From the NCBI GenBank assembly GCA_013823485.1, contig PNMF01000005.1, positions 1 to 49,500 on the forward strand: 49,500 nucleotides of DNA, written 5' to 3'. Both the position numbers and the translations under genes were made by a program. The DNA comes from Comamonadaceae bacterium. Lineage in GTDB: Bacteria; Pseudomonadota; Gammaproteobacteria; Burkholderiales; Burkholderiaceae_C. Of this stretch, positions 28,502 through 38,252 are shown one piece after another; position 1 is the stretch's first letter; the number at the start of each line of letters is the position of its first letter. The notes beneath the pieces were generated by a model. It was not told where the DNA came from and did not search any database. It worked only from the letters and a program-made list of their open reading frames with translations.

Positions 28502-29121
28502 AGCTGCAGCTCCCGGGCCGGCGGTGGCAGCGGCACGCTCTGGTGGCTGGTGAGCACCAGCAGGCCACCGCGTTGCAGGTGTTCGCCCAGGCGTTCGGAC
28601 AGCCAGCGGCAGGCGTCGGCATCGAGCGCGTTGAAAGGTTCGTCCAGCACCCACAGGGGCGTGCTGCGCGAGAGCAGCAGGCGGGCCAGGCCGCAGCGGC
28701 GACGCTGGCCCTGCGACAGGCGCCGCACCGGTGTGCGTTCGCAGCCCCGCAGACCGGCGTCGGTCAGGGCGGCGCGGGCCTCGGCACGGCTGGCGGGCCA
28801 GCCGGCCAGCAGGCTGGCCGACTGCAGGTTCTCCAGCGGGTCCAGGTCGTCCTTGAGGGCCGCCTCGTGGCCCAGGTACAGGCGTTCGCGGCACCAGCGG
28901 TCGCGCTGGCCGGCCACCGGCTCGCCGCGCCAGCGCACCTCGCCGGCACTCGGTGGCAGCAGCCCGCTGACCAGCCGCAGCAGGCTGGTCTTGCCGGCCC
29001 CGTTGGCACCGCGCACCTGCAGCCACTGCCCGGCCGAGAGCGTCAGGTCCAGCCCTTCAAACAGGGTGCGCCCGCCGCGCGTGCAAGCCACCGATTCCAG
29101 CACCAGACCGGGTGTGTTCAA
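28498..29121 (-). CDS. ccmA: Heme exporter ATPase CcmA
   Basis: LESVACTRGGRTLFEGLDLTLSAGQWLQVRGANGAGKTSLLRLVSGLLPP...RLSQGQRRRCGLARLLLSRSTPLWVLDEPFNALDADA. Start taken as TTG after GAGGAA; upstream ATG at 29190 is the alternative. Confidence 0.93.
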   Translation of the reverse strand: MNTPGLVLESVACTRGGRTLFEGLDLTLSAGQWLQVRGANGAGKTSLLRLVSGLLPPSAGEVRWRGEPVAGQRDRWCRERLYLGHEAALKDDLDPLENLQSASLLAGWPASRAEARAALTDAGLRGCERTPVRRLSQGQRRRCGLARLLLSRSTPLWVLDEPFNALDADACRWLSERLGEHLQRGGLLVLTSHQSVPLPPPARELQL

Positions 29122-29162
29122 CGGGTGTTCCTCGGGTGGGGCCTTGGCATGCCGACATGGCG

Positions 29163-29180
29163 TGTCAATTTGAGTTGACA
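29163..29180. promoter_or_regulatory. TGT-N12-ACA site (PpsR/CrtJ-type) proximal to ccmA, in the ccmA/crtE divergent region
   Basis: TGTCAATTTGAGTTGACA. Confidence 0.65.
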
Positions 29181-29272
29181 CTTGTACCACACCCGTTCAG
29201 ATGACACAAACCGCCGCTGGTGGCCGGAGCGGCGTTCAAAACGGACTGCAAAAGTTCATTGACATTCCGAAG

Positions 29273-29290
29273 TGTCATGTTAGATTGACA
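29273..29290. promoter_or_regulatory. TGT-N12-ACA site upstream of crtE (first of a pair)
   Basis: TGTCATGTTAGATTGACA. Confidence 0.75.
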
Positions 29291-29297
29291 CTTGATC

Positions 29298-29315
29298 TGT
29301 CGAATTCCTTTGACA
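29298..29315. promoter_or_regulatory. TGT-N12-ACA site upstream of crtE (second of a pair, 7-bp spacer)
   Basis: TGTCGAATTCCTTTGACA. Confidence 0.75.
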
Positions 29316-29335
29316 GCACCACCACCGAGGCCGCC

Positions 29336-30262
29336 ATGGACCTGATGTCACGCATACAGCCAGCGCTCGAATCGCAACTGTTGCGGGCCCACAGCCCCAG
29401 CGCCCCGCCCCGGCTGCTGGCGGCCATGCGGCACGCGGTGTTTCCGGGCGGCGCCCGCATCCGTCCGCAGCTGTGCCTGGCTGTGGCCCGGGCCTGCGGC
29501 GACAGCGCCCCGGCCCTGAGCGACGCGGCGGCGGTGGCCATCGAGCTGCTGCACTGCGCCTCGCTGGTGCACGACGACATGCCCGCCTTCGACGACGCCG
29601 ACACCCGGCGCGGCCAGCCCACGGTGCACCGGCTCTATGGCGAGCCGCTGGCCCTGCTGACCGGCGACGCCCTGATCGTGCTGGCCTACCAGGCGCTGGC
29701 CCACGGCGCCCGGCTGTCGCCCGAACACATCGACCGCCTGCCCGGCCTGCTGCAGCTGGTGTGCACCGGCACCGGCGCCCCCGACGGCATCGTGGCCGGC
29801 CAGGCCTGGGAATGCGAGCCCCAGGTGGAACTGGCCGCCTACCAGCGCGCCAAGACCGGCGCCCTGTTCGTCGCCTCCACCTGTGCCGGGGCCCTGGCCG
29901 CCGGGGCCGACCCGGCCGGCTGGCGCGCCCTGGGCGAATGCCTGGGTGAGGCCTACCAGGTGGCCGACGACATCCGCGATGTGCTGATGGAGTCCGAACA
30001 GCTCGGCAAGCCCGCCGGCCAGGACGCCACGCACCATCGGCCCAGCGCCGCCAGCGACCTCGGTCTGGGCGGCGCCATGGACCACTTTCAGGCGCTCATG
30101 TCGGCCGCGGTCGACTCGGTGCCGGCCGGTCCGGCCCGCCGCGCCATGCAGGCGCTGGTGCTGCACGAAGCGGCACGGCTGATCCCGCCGGCCACCAGCG
30201 AACGTATCGAACGCGAGCGCCGCCGGCCCACCCGCGTCATGCACCGTCCGGCCGTGGCCTGA
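29336..30262 (+). CDS. crtE: Geranylgeranyl diphosphate synthase
   Basis: FPGGARIRPQLCLAVARACG...LLHCASLVHDDMPAFDDADTRRGQPTVHRLYGEPLALLTGDALIV...YQVADDIRDVL; located before crtF-bchC. Confidence 0.96.
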   Translation: MDLMSRIQPALESQLLRAHSPSAPPRLLAAMRHAVFPGGARIRPQLCLAVARACGDSAPALSDAAAVAIELLHCASLVHDDMPAFDDADTRRGQPTVHRLYGEPLALLTGDALIVLAYQALAHGARLSPEHIDRLPGLLQLVCTGTGAPDGIVAGQAWECEPQVELAAYQRAKTGALFVASTCAGALAAGADPAGWRALGECLGEAYQVADDIRDVLMESEQLGKPAGQDATHHRPSAASDLGLGGAMDHFQALMSAAVDSVPAGPARRAMQALVLHEAARLIPPATSERIERERRRPTRVMHRPAVA

Positions 30263-30304
30263 AGCGCCGCCCGCCCGACCGCCCGACCGCCCGGCCATTC
30301 ACCC

Positions 30305-31504
30305 ATGAGCGCACTGCAACCCGCCACGCCCCCGGCGGCCGCCAGCGGCTGGAGCGAACGCTGGGCCCGGCAGGTCGACCGCTGGATGACCAGCCCGGCC
30401 CTGGGCCGCTGGGCCGGCCGCAGCGTGTTCACGCGCTGGCTGGTGCGCCGCCGCTCCCGCGAGCTGTTCGACCTCATGGCGGGGTTCGTGCATTCGCAGG
30501 TGCTGCTGGGCTGCGTGCGGCTGCAACTGTTTGAACGCCTGGCACAGCGGCCCCACACCCTGGAAGAAATCGCCGCCCGCGCCCGCGTGCCGGCGCCGCA
30601 CCTGCAGCGCCTGCTCGATTCGGCGGTGGCCCTGCGCCTGCTGGAGCCGCGCGGCGAGCGCCGTTACGGCCTGGGCCCGCTCGGGGCACCGCTGGCGGTG
30701 CACGCCGGCATCCGCGACATGGTGGAACACAACGCCACCCTCTACCGCGACCTGCACGACCCGCTGGCCCTGTTGCGCGACCCGGACGGTGCCCAGATGC
30801 ACGCCTGGTGGCCCTACACCGACCACCAGGACGGCAGCGCCCAGCCGGCAGCCCCCAGCGACCAGTTCGCGCGCTATTCGGCGCTGATGGCCAGTTCGCA
30901 GCGCTTCGTCATCGACGAAATGCTGGACAGCCACGATTTCAGCCGCCACCGCCAGGTGCTGGACGTCGGCGGCGGCCTGGGCGGCTGGGTCTGTGCGCTG
31001 GCGCGCCGCTACCCCCACCTGTCGCTGATGCATCTGGACCTGCCACCGGTGTCGGCCCTGGCGGCGCAGCGCATCGCATCGGACGGGCTGAGCGCGCGCA
31101 TTGCGTGTCACCCCGGCAGCTTCCTGCACGACCCGCTGCCCCGGGGGGCCGACCTGGTCACCTTGGTGCGGGTCGCCCATGACCACCCCGATGCCGCCGT
31201 TCGCCGGCTGCTGCGCGCCATTCACGACGCCCTGCCGGTGGGCGGGGAACTGCTGCTGGCCGAGCCGATGGCCGAGGTCGACGGGCAGCCCGCCACCCCA
31301 GACCCGTACTTCCACTTCTACCTGCTGGCCATGGGATCGGGCCGCTTGCGCACCCCGGCCGAGCTGATGCACCTCATGACCGAGGCCGGTTTTGAGGGGG
31401 TTCGTCGCCTTTCAGGCCACCAACCGGTGCACGCGACCCTGCTGTCAGGACAAAAGACTAGGTGTTTACCCTTGGAACCCGGCACAAGTGTCAATAAAGA
31501 ATGA
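30305..31504 (+). CDS. crtF: Hydroxyneurosporene O-methyltransferase
   Basis: SAM-dependent O-methyltransferase (VLDVGGGLGGWVCALARRYPHLSLMHLDLPPVSALA...LVTLVRVAHDHPDAAVRRLLRAIHDALPVGGELLLAEPMAE) in the crtE-crtF-bchC order. Confidence 0.94.
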   Translation: MSALQPATPPAAASGWSERWARQVDRWMTSPALGRWAGRSVFTRWLVRRRSRELFDLMAGFVHSQVLLGCVRLQLFERLAQRPHTLEEIAARARVPAPHLQRLLDSAVALRLLEPRGERRYGLGPLGAPLAVHAGIRDMVEHNATLYRDLHDPLALLRDPDGAQMHAWWPYTDHQDGSAQPAAPSDQFARYSALMASSQRFVIDEMLDSHDFSRHRQVLDVGGGLGGWVCALARRYPHLSLMHLDLPPVSALAAQRIASDGLSARIACHPGSFLHDPLPRGADLVTLVRVAHDHPDAAVRRLLRAIHDALPVGGELLLAEPMAEVDGQPATPDPYFHFYLLAMGSGRLRTPAELMHLMTEAGFEGVRRLSGHQPVHATLLSGQKTRCLPLEPGTSVNKE

Positions 31505-31506
31505 CA
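31489..31506. promoter_or_regulatory. TGT-N12-ACA site upstream of bchC (first of tandem pair; spans the crtF stop)
   Basis: TGTCAATAAAGAATGACA. Confidence 0.8.
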
Positions 31507-31514
31507 CTACATTC

Positions 31515-31532
31515 TGTCAACCAATAAATACA
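31515..31532. promoter_or_regulatory. TGT-N12-ACA site upstream of bchC (second of tandem pair, 8-bp spacer)
   Basis: TGTCAACCAATAAATACA, ending 4 nt before the bchC ATG. Confidence 0.75.
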
Positions 31533-31536
31533 CACC

Positions 31537-32508
31537 ATGAACGCCGCCGCCATCGTCTTCCAGCAACCGTGCCAGCTTTCGGTGCGGTCGCTGCCCCTGC
31601 GGGCGGCGCAGCCGGGCGACGTGGAGGTGCAGGTGGAGTACAGCGGCATCAGCACCGGCACCGAGCGCCTGCTCTGGGACGGCAGCATGCCCCCCTTCCC
31701 CGGCATGGGTTACCCGCTGGTGCCCGGCTACGAGACGGTGGGCCGCGTGGTGCGGGTGCATGGCGATCTGACCGGCCGCCAGGCCCCGGCCCTGGGCGAC
31801 CGGGTGTTCGTGCCCGGCTCCTACAGCTTTGAAGGCGTGCACAACCTGTTCGGCGGCGCCGGCTCGCGCCTGGTGGTGCCGGCCGACCGCGTGGTCCGCC
31901 TGGCACCCGACGGCAATGCCCAGGGCGCCTCGGCGGTGCTGCTGGCCCTGGCCGCCACCGCCTACCACACGGTGAGCCACGGCGGCACCCGCGAACCCGG
32001 CACGCCGCCCGACCTGATCGTCGGCCACGGTGTCATGGGCCGCCTGCTGGCCCGCCTGACGGTGGCCGCCGGTGCACCGGCCCCGGTGGTCTGGGAAACC
32101 CAGGCTGCCCGCCGCAGCGGCGCCGAGGGCTACACCGTGGTGCACCCGGACGAGGACACCACCGCGAAATACAACGCCATCTACGACGTCAGCGGCGACT
32201 CCGGCGTGCTGCACACCGTCATTCCCCGCCTGGTCAAGGGCGGCGAGGTGGTGCTGGCCGGCTTCTACCGCCAGGACCTCTCCTTTGCCTACGCACCGGC
32301 CTTCATGCGCGAGGCCACGATCCGCGTGGCCGCCGAATGGAAGCGCGCCGACCTGCTGGCCGTCACCGAACTGGTCAACACCGGCCGCCTGAGCCTGGAA
32401 GGGCTGATCACCCACACCGAATCACCGGTCCGCGCCCACGCGGCCTACGAGGCGGCGTTCGGCGACCCGCTGTGTCTGAAGATGGTCCTCGACTGGAGCA
32501 ACGCATGA
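31537..32508 (+). CDS. bchC: Bacteriochlorophyllide 2-desacetyl-2-hydroxyethyl dehydrogenase
   Basis: AAIVFQQPCQLSVRSLPLRAAQPGDVEVQVEYSGISTGTERLLWDGSMPPFPGMGYPLVPGYETVGRVV. Confidence 0.97.
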   Translation: MNAAAIVFQQPCQLSVRSLPLRAAQPGDVEVQVEYSGISTGTERLLWDGSMPPFPGMGYPLVPGYETVGRVVRVHGDLTGRQAPALGDRVFVPGSYSFEGVHNLFGGAGSRLVVPADRVVRLAPDGNAQGASAVLLALAATAYHTVSHGGTREPGTPPDLIVGHGVMGRLLARLTVAAGAPAPVVWETQAARRSGAEGYTVVHPDEDTTAKYNAIYDVSGDSGVLHTVIPRLVKGGEVVLAGFYRQDLSFAYAPAFMREATIRVAAEWKRADLLAVTELVNTGRLSLEGLITHTESPVRAHAAYEAAFGDPLCLKMVLDWSNA

Positions 32509-33512
32509 ACGCACCTGAACTCAAAACCCATCCGGTCCACTTCCAGGAGCGGCTGCGGCAGGAGGCTTCCATCGAACCCGATCCGGTGCACACCGGCGAG
32601 GTCAAGAAAGAAACCCAGATCATTGCCATCTACGGCAAGGGCGGCATCGGCAAGAGCTTCACGCTGGCCAACCTGAGCTACATGATGGCGCAGCAGGGCA
32701 AGAAGGTGCTGCTGATCGGCTGCGACCCCAAGAGCGACACCACCAGCCTGCTGTTCGGCGGCCGGGCCTGCCCCACCATCATCGAGACCAGCAGCAAGAA
32801 GAAGCTGGCCGGCGAGGCGGTGCAGATCGGTGACGTGTGCTTCAAGCGCGACGGCGTCTACGCGATGGAACTCGGTGGCCCCGAGGTCGGTCGCGGCTGC
32901 GGCGGCCGCGGCATCATCCACGGCTTCGAGACACTGGAAAAGCTCGGCTTCCACGAGTGGGGCTTCGACTACGTGCTGCTCGACTTCCTGGGCGACGTGG
33001 TGTGCGGCGGCTTCGGTCTGCCGATTGCCCGCGACATGTGCCAGAAGGTGATCGTGGTGGCCAGCAACGACCTGCAGTCGCTGTATGTGGCCAACAACGT
33101 GTGCAGCGCGGTGGAGTACTTCCGCAAGCTCGGCGGCAACGTGGGGGTGGCCGGCATGGTCATCAACCGCGACGACGGCACCGGCGAGGCATCGGCCTTC
33201 GCCCAGGCGGTGGGCATCCCGGTGCTCTCCACCATCCCGGCCAACGACGACATCCGCCGCAAGAGCGCCAGCTACGAAATCATCGGCCGGCCCGATTCGC
33301 CCTGGGGCCCCATGTTCGCCGAGCTGGCCAGCAACGTGGCCACCTCGGTGCCCAACAAGCCCAGCCCGCTGAGCCAGGACGCCCTGCTGGGCCTGTTCTC
33401 GGCCTCCGCCACCGGCCGCGACTACGTGCTGGAGCCGGCCACGCAGTTCGACATGTGCGGCAAGACCGACACCAGCCGCCCCAGCCTTGAAGTCATCTAC
33501 GACGAGGACTGA
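32505..33512 (+). CDS. bchX: Chlorophyllide reductase iron protein subunit X
   Basis: KKETQIIAIYGKGGIGKSFTLANLSYMMAQQGKKVLLIGCDPKSDTTSLLFGGRACPTIIET; ATGA overlap with bchC. Confidence 0.98.
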   Translation: MNAPELKTHPVHFQERLRQEASIEPDPVHTGEVKKETQIIAIYGKGGIGKSFTLANLSYMMAQQGKKVLLIGCDPKSDTTSLLFGGRACPTIIETSSKKKLAGEAVQIGDVCFKRDGVYAMELGGPEVGRGCGGRGIIHGFETLEKLGFHEWGFDYVLLDFLGDVVCGGFGLPIARDMCQKVIVVASNDLQSLYVANNVCSAVEYFRKLGGNVGVAGMVINRDDGTGEASAFAQAVGIPVLSTIPANDDIRRKSASYEIIGRPDSPWGPMFAELASNVATSVPNKPSPLSQDALLGLFSASATGRDYVLEPATQFDMCGKTDTSRPSLEVIYDED

Positions 33513-33515
33513 TCC

Positions 33516-35060
33516 ATGAGCGGCACCACCATCCCCATCGTTCCCCTGAAAGTGCCCACGGCCATCGAGGGCGATGGCATGGGCTGCCACAGCGGCGGCG
33601 AGACCCTGCTGGCCGCGGCCCGCCAGGCCGGCAAGAGCGACGTGCTGCAGCAGTACGCCCAGGACTACCCCAAGAACCCCGACGCCGGTCCGCACGACCA
33701 GCCGCAGAGCATGTGCCCGGCCTTCGGTTCGCTGCGGGTGGGTCTGCGGATGCGCCGCACCGCCACCATCCTGTCCGGTTCGGCCTGCTGCGTGTACGGC
33801 CTGACCTTCACCAGCCACTTCTACGGTGCCCGCCGCAGCGTGGGCTACGTGCCCTTCAACAGCGAGACGCTGGTCACCGGCAAGCTGTTCGAGGACATCC
33901 GCGAGGCGGTGCACGCCATCGCCGACCCGACCCAGCTCGACGCCATCGTGGTCATCAACCTGTGCGTGCCCACCGCCAGCGGCGTGCCGCTGCAGCTGCT
34001 GCCCAAGGTGATCGACGGCGTGCGCGTCATCGGCATCGACGTGCCCGGCTTCGGCGTGCCGACCCATGCCGAGGCCAAGGACGTGCTGTCCGGCGCCATG
34101 CTGCGGTTTGCCCGGGAAGAGATCATGGCCGGGCCGGTGCAGGCACCGCGCCGTGGCCGCCAGAGCCTGCCGGCCATCACGCTGCTGGGTGAAATGTTCC
34201 CGGCCGACCCGATGCTGATCGGCCAGATGATCGCGCCCATGGGCCTCGCGGTGGGTGCCACGGTGCCGACCCGCGAATGGCGCGAGCTGTATGCCGCGCT
34301 CGACGGCGTGGCCGTGGCCGCCATCCACCCCTTCTACACCGCCAGCGTCCGCGAGTTCCAGGCCGCCGGCCGACCCGTGGTGGGCTCGGCGCCGGTGGGC
34401 ATCGACGGCACGCACGAGTGGCTGGGCGCCATCGGCGCGGCAGCAGGTGTCTCGCAGGACCGGATCGACGCCGCCCGCAACGCCACGCTGGGTGCCATCC
34501 GCGGCGTGCTGTCGCAACAGACCATCCAGGGTCGCATCACCCTCTCCGGCTACGAAGGCTCCGAACTGCTGGTGGGCCGCCTGCTGGTGGACTGCGGTGC
34601 CGACCTGCGCTACGTCGGCAGCGCCTGCCCGGCCACCCCCTGGAACCAGGCCGACGCCGACTGGCTGCGCGCCAAGGGCGTGCAGGTGCAGTTCCGCGCC
34701 TCCCTCGAACAGGACCTGGCCGCCGTGCGCGAATACCAGCCCCAGTTGGCCATCGGCACCACCCCGGTGGTGCAGGCGGCCAAGCAGGCCCGCATCCCTT
34801 CGCTGTACTACACCAACCTGATCTCGGCCCGCCCGCTCATGGGCGTGGCCGGTGCCGGTTCGCTGGTGCAGGTGATCAACGCCGCCATGGCCAACCAGCA
34901 CCGCTTCGACGCCATGGCCGACTTCTTCGGCAACGTCGGCCAGGGCGACCGCGCCGGCGTCTGGGAAGGCGTGCCGGTCGAGCACCCGGAGTTCCGCAAG
35001 GACAACCGCCGCATGCTCGACAAGCAGGCCAAAAAGCGCAAAGCCGAGGAGATGGGCTGA
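33516..35060 (+). CDS. bchY: Chlorophyllide reductase subunit Y
   Basis: Nitrogenase-like component: [69 protein letters not shown]. Confidence 0.98.
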   Translation: MSGTTIPIVPLKVPTAIEGDGMGCHSGGETLLAAARQAGKSDVLQQYAQDYPKNPDAGPHDQPQSMCPAFGSLRVGLRMRRTATILSGSACCVYGLTFTSHFYGARRSVGYVPFNSETLVTGKLFEDIREAVHAIADPTQLDAIVVINLCVPTASGVPLQLLPKVIDGVRVIGIDVPGFGVPTHAEAKDVLSGAMLRFAREEIMAGPVQAPRRGRQSLPAITLLGEMFPADPMLIGQMIAPMGLAVGATVPTREWRELYAALDGVAVAAIHPFYTASVREFQAAGRPVVGSAPVGIDGTHEWLGAIGAAAGVSQDRIDAARNATLGAIRGVLSQQTIQGRITLSGYEGSELLVGRLLVDCGADLRYVGSACPATPWNQADADWLRAKGVQVQFRASLEQDLAAVREYQPQLAIGTTPVVQAAKQARIPSLYYTNLISARPLMGVAGAGSLVQVINAAMANQHRFDAMADFFGNVGQGDRAGVWEGVPVEHPEFRKDNRRMLDKQAKKRKAEEMG

Positions 35061-36559
35061 TGCTAGTTCTCGACCACGATCGCGCTGGCGGCTACTGGGG
35101 TGCCGTGTATGTGTTCACCGCCATCAAGGGCCTGCAGGTGGTCATCGATGGCCCGGTGGGCTGCGAGAACCTGCCGGTGACCAGCGTGCTGCACTACACC
35201 GACGCCCTGCCCCCGCACGAGCTGCCCATCGTGGTCACCGGCCTGGCCGAAGAACAGCTGGGCCGCGAAGGCACCGAAGGCGCCATGAAGCGGGCCCACG
35301 CGGTGCTCGACCCCGAGCTGCCCGCCGTGGTGGTGACCGGCTCCATCGCCGAGATGATCGGTGGCGGCGTCACCCCCGAAGGCACCGGCCTGATGCGTTT
35401 CCTGCCCCGCACCATCGACGAAGACCAGTGGCAGTGCGCCAACCGCGCCATGACCTGGCTGTGGAGCGAGTACGGCATGAAGAAGGTGCCGGCCCGCACC
35501 CCGCTGGCCGAGCGCCCGGCTGGTGAAAAGCCCAGGGTCAACATCATCGGCCCGTGTTACGGCACCTTCAACAGCCCGAGCGATCTGGCCGAGATCCGCC
35601 GCCTGGTGCAGGGCATCGGCGCCGAGGTGAACATGGTGTTCCCGCTGGGCAGCCACCTCTCCGAGGTGTCGCGCCTGGTCGAAGCGGACGTGAACATCTG
35701 CATGTACCGCGAGTTCGGTCGCCAGCTCTGCGAGGTGCTGGAGCGCCCTTACCTGCAGGCCCCCATCGGCCTGCACAGCACCACCCAGTTCCTGCGCACG
35801 CTCGGCGAGCTGCTGGGCCTGGACCCGGAGCCCTTCATCGAGCGCGAGAAGCACACCACCATCAAGCCGGTGTGGGACCTCTGGCGCAGCGTCACCCAGG
35901 ACTTCTTTGCCACCGCCAGCTTTGCGGTGGTGGCCGGCGAGACCTATGCCCGCGGCCTGCGCCACTTCCTCGAAGACGAGATGGGCCTGCCCTGCCGCTT
36001 CGCGGTGTCACGCAAGGCGGGCGAAAAGACCGACAACGCCGCCGTGCGCGAGATGGTGCAGCAGAAGATGCCGCTGATCCTGTTCGGCAGCTACAACGAA
36101 CGCATGTACCTGGCCGAAGCCGGCAGCCAGGGCCCGATGCGCTCGGCCTTCATACCGGCTTCGTTTCCCGGCGCCATCATCCGCCGCCACACCGGCACCC
36201 CCTTCATGGGCTACAGCGGTGCGACCTACCTGATCCAGGAAGTGTGCAACGCGCTGTTCGACGCGCTGTTCCACATCCTGCCGCTGGCCTCCGACATGGA
36301 CCGGGGCGAGGCCACACCGGCCCGCCTGGCCGACGGCACGGCCGGTGCCGACGACAACGCACAGACCCCCTGGGACGACGCTGCCCACGCCCGCCTGCAG
36401 GCCATCGTGGCGCTGCAGCCGGTGCTGGTGCAGATCTCGGCCGCACGCCGGCTGCGCGACGGCTCGGAGCGGCAGGCCCGCCAGGCCGGCGCGGCCCAGG
36501 TCGACACCAGTCATGTGAACAACGCCGGGCGCGAGCTCGGCCTGGGAGCCCCGGCATGA
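35060..36559 (+). CDS. bchZ: Chlorophyllide reductase subunit Z
   Basis: [80 protein letters not shown]. Confidence 0.98.
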   Translation: MLVLDHDRAGGYWGAVYVFTAIKGLQVVIDGPVGCENLPVTSVLHYTDALPPHELPIVVTGLAEEQLGREGTEGAMKRAHAVLDPELPAVVVTGSIAEMIGGGVTPEGTGLMRFLPRTIDEDQWQCANRAMTWLWSEYGMKKVPARTPLAERPAGEKPRVNIIGPCYGTFNSPSDLAEIRRLVQGIGAEVNMVFPLGSHLSEVSRLVEADVNICMYREFGRQLCEVLERPYLQAPIGLHSTTQFLRTLGELLGLDPEPFIEREKHTTIKPVWDLWRSVTQDFFATASFAVVAGETYARGLRHFLEDEMGLPCRFAVSRKAGEKTDNAAVREMVQQKMPLILFGSYNERMYLAEAGSQGPMRSAFIPASFPGAIIRRHTGTPFMGYSGATYLIQEVCNALFDALFHILPLASDMDRGEATPARLADGTAGADDNAQTPWDDAAHARLQAIVALQPVLVQISAARRLRDGSERQARQAGAAQVDTSHVNNAGRELGLGAPA

Positions 36560-36667
36560 ACGCCGCCGGCTCCCCCAAGAGATGTCAGGGCATTTCGCCC
36601 TGGCTGCCCAGGTTGCGCGGGTTGGGCGCAACGCAGGCCATGAGGCCTTATTGAGAAGGAGCATCAC

Positions 36668-36811
36668 ATGTCACAACGGACATCCATATCCGGCCTGACG
36701 GACGACGAGGCTCAGGAGTTCCACCAGTACTACATGCAAGGCTTTGTGGGTTTCACGGCGATTGCCGTGGTGGCCCACCTGCTGGTGTGGTTCTGGCGGC
36801 CCTGGCTCTGA
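36668..36811 (+). CDS. pufB: Light-harvesting complex 1 beta polypeptide
   Basis: 47-aa ORF read from sequence (not in the supplied track): [49 protein letters not shown]1 beta signature with the AxxxH and W-RPWL end. Confidence 0.96.
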   Translation: MSQRTSISGLTDDEAQEFHQYYMQGFVGFTAIAVVAHLLVWFWRPWL

Positions 36812-36849
36812 TTCCATAGCCCAACCCAACCGATGAGTGGAGAACTGCC

Positions 36850-37074
36850 ATGAACGACCTGACTTTTGCGGCCCAGAAGGCATCACGCAAGGAAGACAAG
36901 CTGTCTTTCCTGCTGATCTTTGCGCCCTGTTTCCTGCTGCTGCTGTCTCTTGCCGTGCTGGGCCAACTCGTTGGCCTGCATTGGCAAGTGTGGCTGCCAG
37001 GGGCGGAGCACAAGGCCAGCATCTTTTCGGGCGTCCACGCGGCGGTCTACACCCTCATGTCTCACATCATCTAA
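36850..37074 (+). CDS. Small single-TM protein of unknown function between pufB and pufA (possibly PufQ-like)
   Basis: MNDLTFAAQKASRKEDKLSFLLIFAPCFLLLLSLAVLGQLVGLHWQVWLPGAEHKASIFSGVHAAVYTLMSHII; charged N-terminus, one TM, position inside the puf operon. Confidence 0.75.
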   Translation: MNDLTFAAQKASRKEDKLSFLLIFAPCFLLLLSLAVLGQLVGLHWQVWLPGAEHKASIFSGVHAAVYTLMSHII

Positions 37075-37086
37075 GGAGCACACATC

Positions 37087-37278
37087 ATGTGGCGAATCTG
37101 GCGACTCTACGACCCGCTGCGCGCGATGGTCGTCCAAGGCGTTTTCCTGTTCACGCTGGCAGCAATGATCCACCTCATTCTGCTGAGCACGAACAAGTTC
37201 AACTGGCTCGACGGTCCCAAGGCCAAGGCGGCGTCAGCGGCAGTCATGCCTGCTGCCACCCCGGCAGCCAAGACCTGA
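37087..37278 (+). CDS. pufA: Light-harvesting complex 1 alpha polypeptide
   Basis: [49 protein letters not shown]; canonical LH1 alpha. Confidence 0.97.
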   Translation: MWRIWRLYDPLRAMVVQGVFLFTLAAMIHLILLSTNKFNWLDGPKAKAASAAVMPAATPAAKT

Positions 37279-37293
37279 CTGTCATCGCGGCAC

Positions 37294-37334
37294 GCAGGTG
37301 CCGGTCCGTCACAACGGGCCGGTCCGGCACCTGC
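37294..37334 (+). promoter_or_regulatory. pufA-pufL intercistronic stem-loop (candidate RNA-stability element)
   Basis: Perfect 11-bp inverted repeat GCAGGTGCCGG ... CCGGCACCTGC with additional inner pairing. Confidence 0.8.
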
Positions 37335-37396
37335 ACCGCACCGACTTTCGCACCAGCACAAAGAACTCCATCCACCTGAGACAGGAGGGCCGCATC

Positions 37397-38236
37397 ATGG
37401 CTATGCTCAATTTTGAAAAGAAATACCGGGTTCGAGGCGGGACCTTGGTAGGCGGCGACCTGTTCGATTTCTGGGTGGGGCCGTTCTATGTCGGCTTCTT
37501 CGGCGTGACGACCCTGTTCTTCACGCTCCTGGGCACCGCGATGATCCTCTGGGGTGCATCGCAGGGACCGACCTGGAACCTCTGGCAGATCAGCATCGCG
37601 CCCCCCGATCTTTCCTACGGCCTGCGCTTCGCGCCGCTGATGGAAGGCGGCCTGTGGCAGCTCATCACCGTCTGCGCCCTCGGCGCCTTCGGCTCATGGG
37701 CACTGCGAGAAGTCGAGATCTGCCGAAAACTCGGCATGGGCTACCACGTGCCTGTGGCCTTCTCGGTGGCCATCCTGGCGTACTTCACCCTGGTGGTGGT
37801 GCGGCCGGTGCTGCTGGGCGCCTGGGGACACGGCTTCCCCTACGGCATCTTCAGCCACCTGGACTGGGTCTCCAACGTGGGCTACCAGTACCTGCACTTC
37901 CACTACAACCCGGCGCACATGCTGGCGGTCAGCTTCTTCTTCGCCACCACCTTCGCGCTCTCGCTGCACGGCGCCCTGGTGCTGTCGGCCACCAACCCGG
38001 CGCCCGGCACCGAAGTGAAGACGCCCGAACACGAAGACACCTTCTTCCGCGACATCATCGGCTACTCGGTGGGCACCCTGGGCATCCACCGGCTGGGCCT
38101 GTTCCTGGCGCTGGCGGCCGTGCTGTTCAGTGCCCTGTGCATCGTCATCAGCGGTCCGTTCTGGAGCCGTGGATGGCCCGAGTGGTGGGGCTGGTGGCTG
38201 AACCTGCCCATCTGGTCGCAGTGGCCGCTGACCTAA
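37397..38236 (+). CDS. pufL: Photosynthetic reaction center L subunit
   Basis: [55 protein letters not shown]. Confidence 0.99.
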   Translation: MAMLNFEKKYRVRGGTLVGGDLFDFWVGPFYVGFFGVTTLFFTLLGTAMILWGASQGPTWNLWQISIAPPDLSYGLRFAPLMEGGLWQLITVCALGAFGSWALREVEICRKLGMGYHVPVAFSVAILAYFTLVVVRPVLLGAWGHGFPYGIFSHLDWVSNVGYQYLHFHYNPAHMLAVSFFFATTFALSLHGALVLSATNPAPGTEVKTPEHEDTFFRDIIGYSVGTLGIHRLGLFLALAAVLFSALCIVISGPFWSRGWPEWWGWWLNLPIWSQWPLT

Positions 38237-38252
38237 CCCCAGGGAGAACACC

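Noticed and set aside
29201-29335. Extended N-terminus of crtE from 29201
   Set aside because: Would place the tandem regulatory palindromes inside the coding region and lacks homology; ATG at 29336 fits GGPP synthase N-termini.
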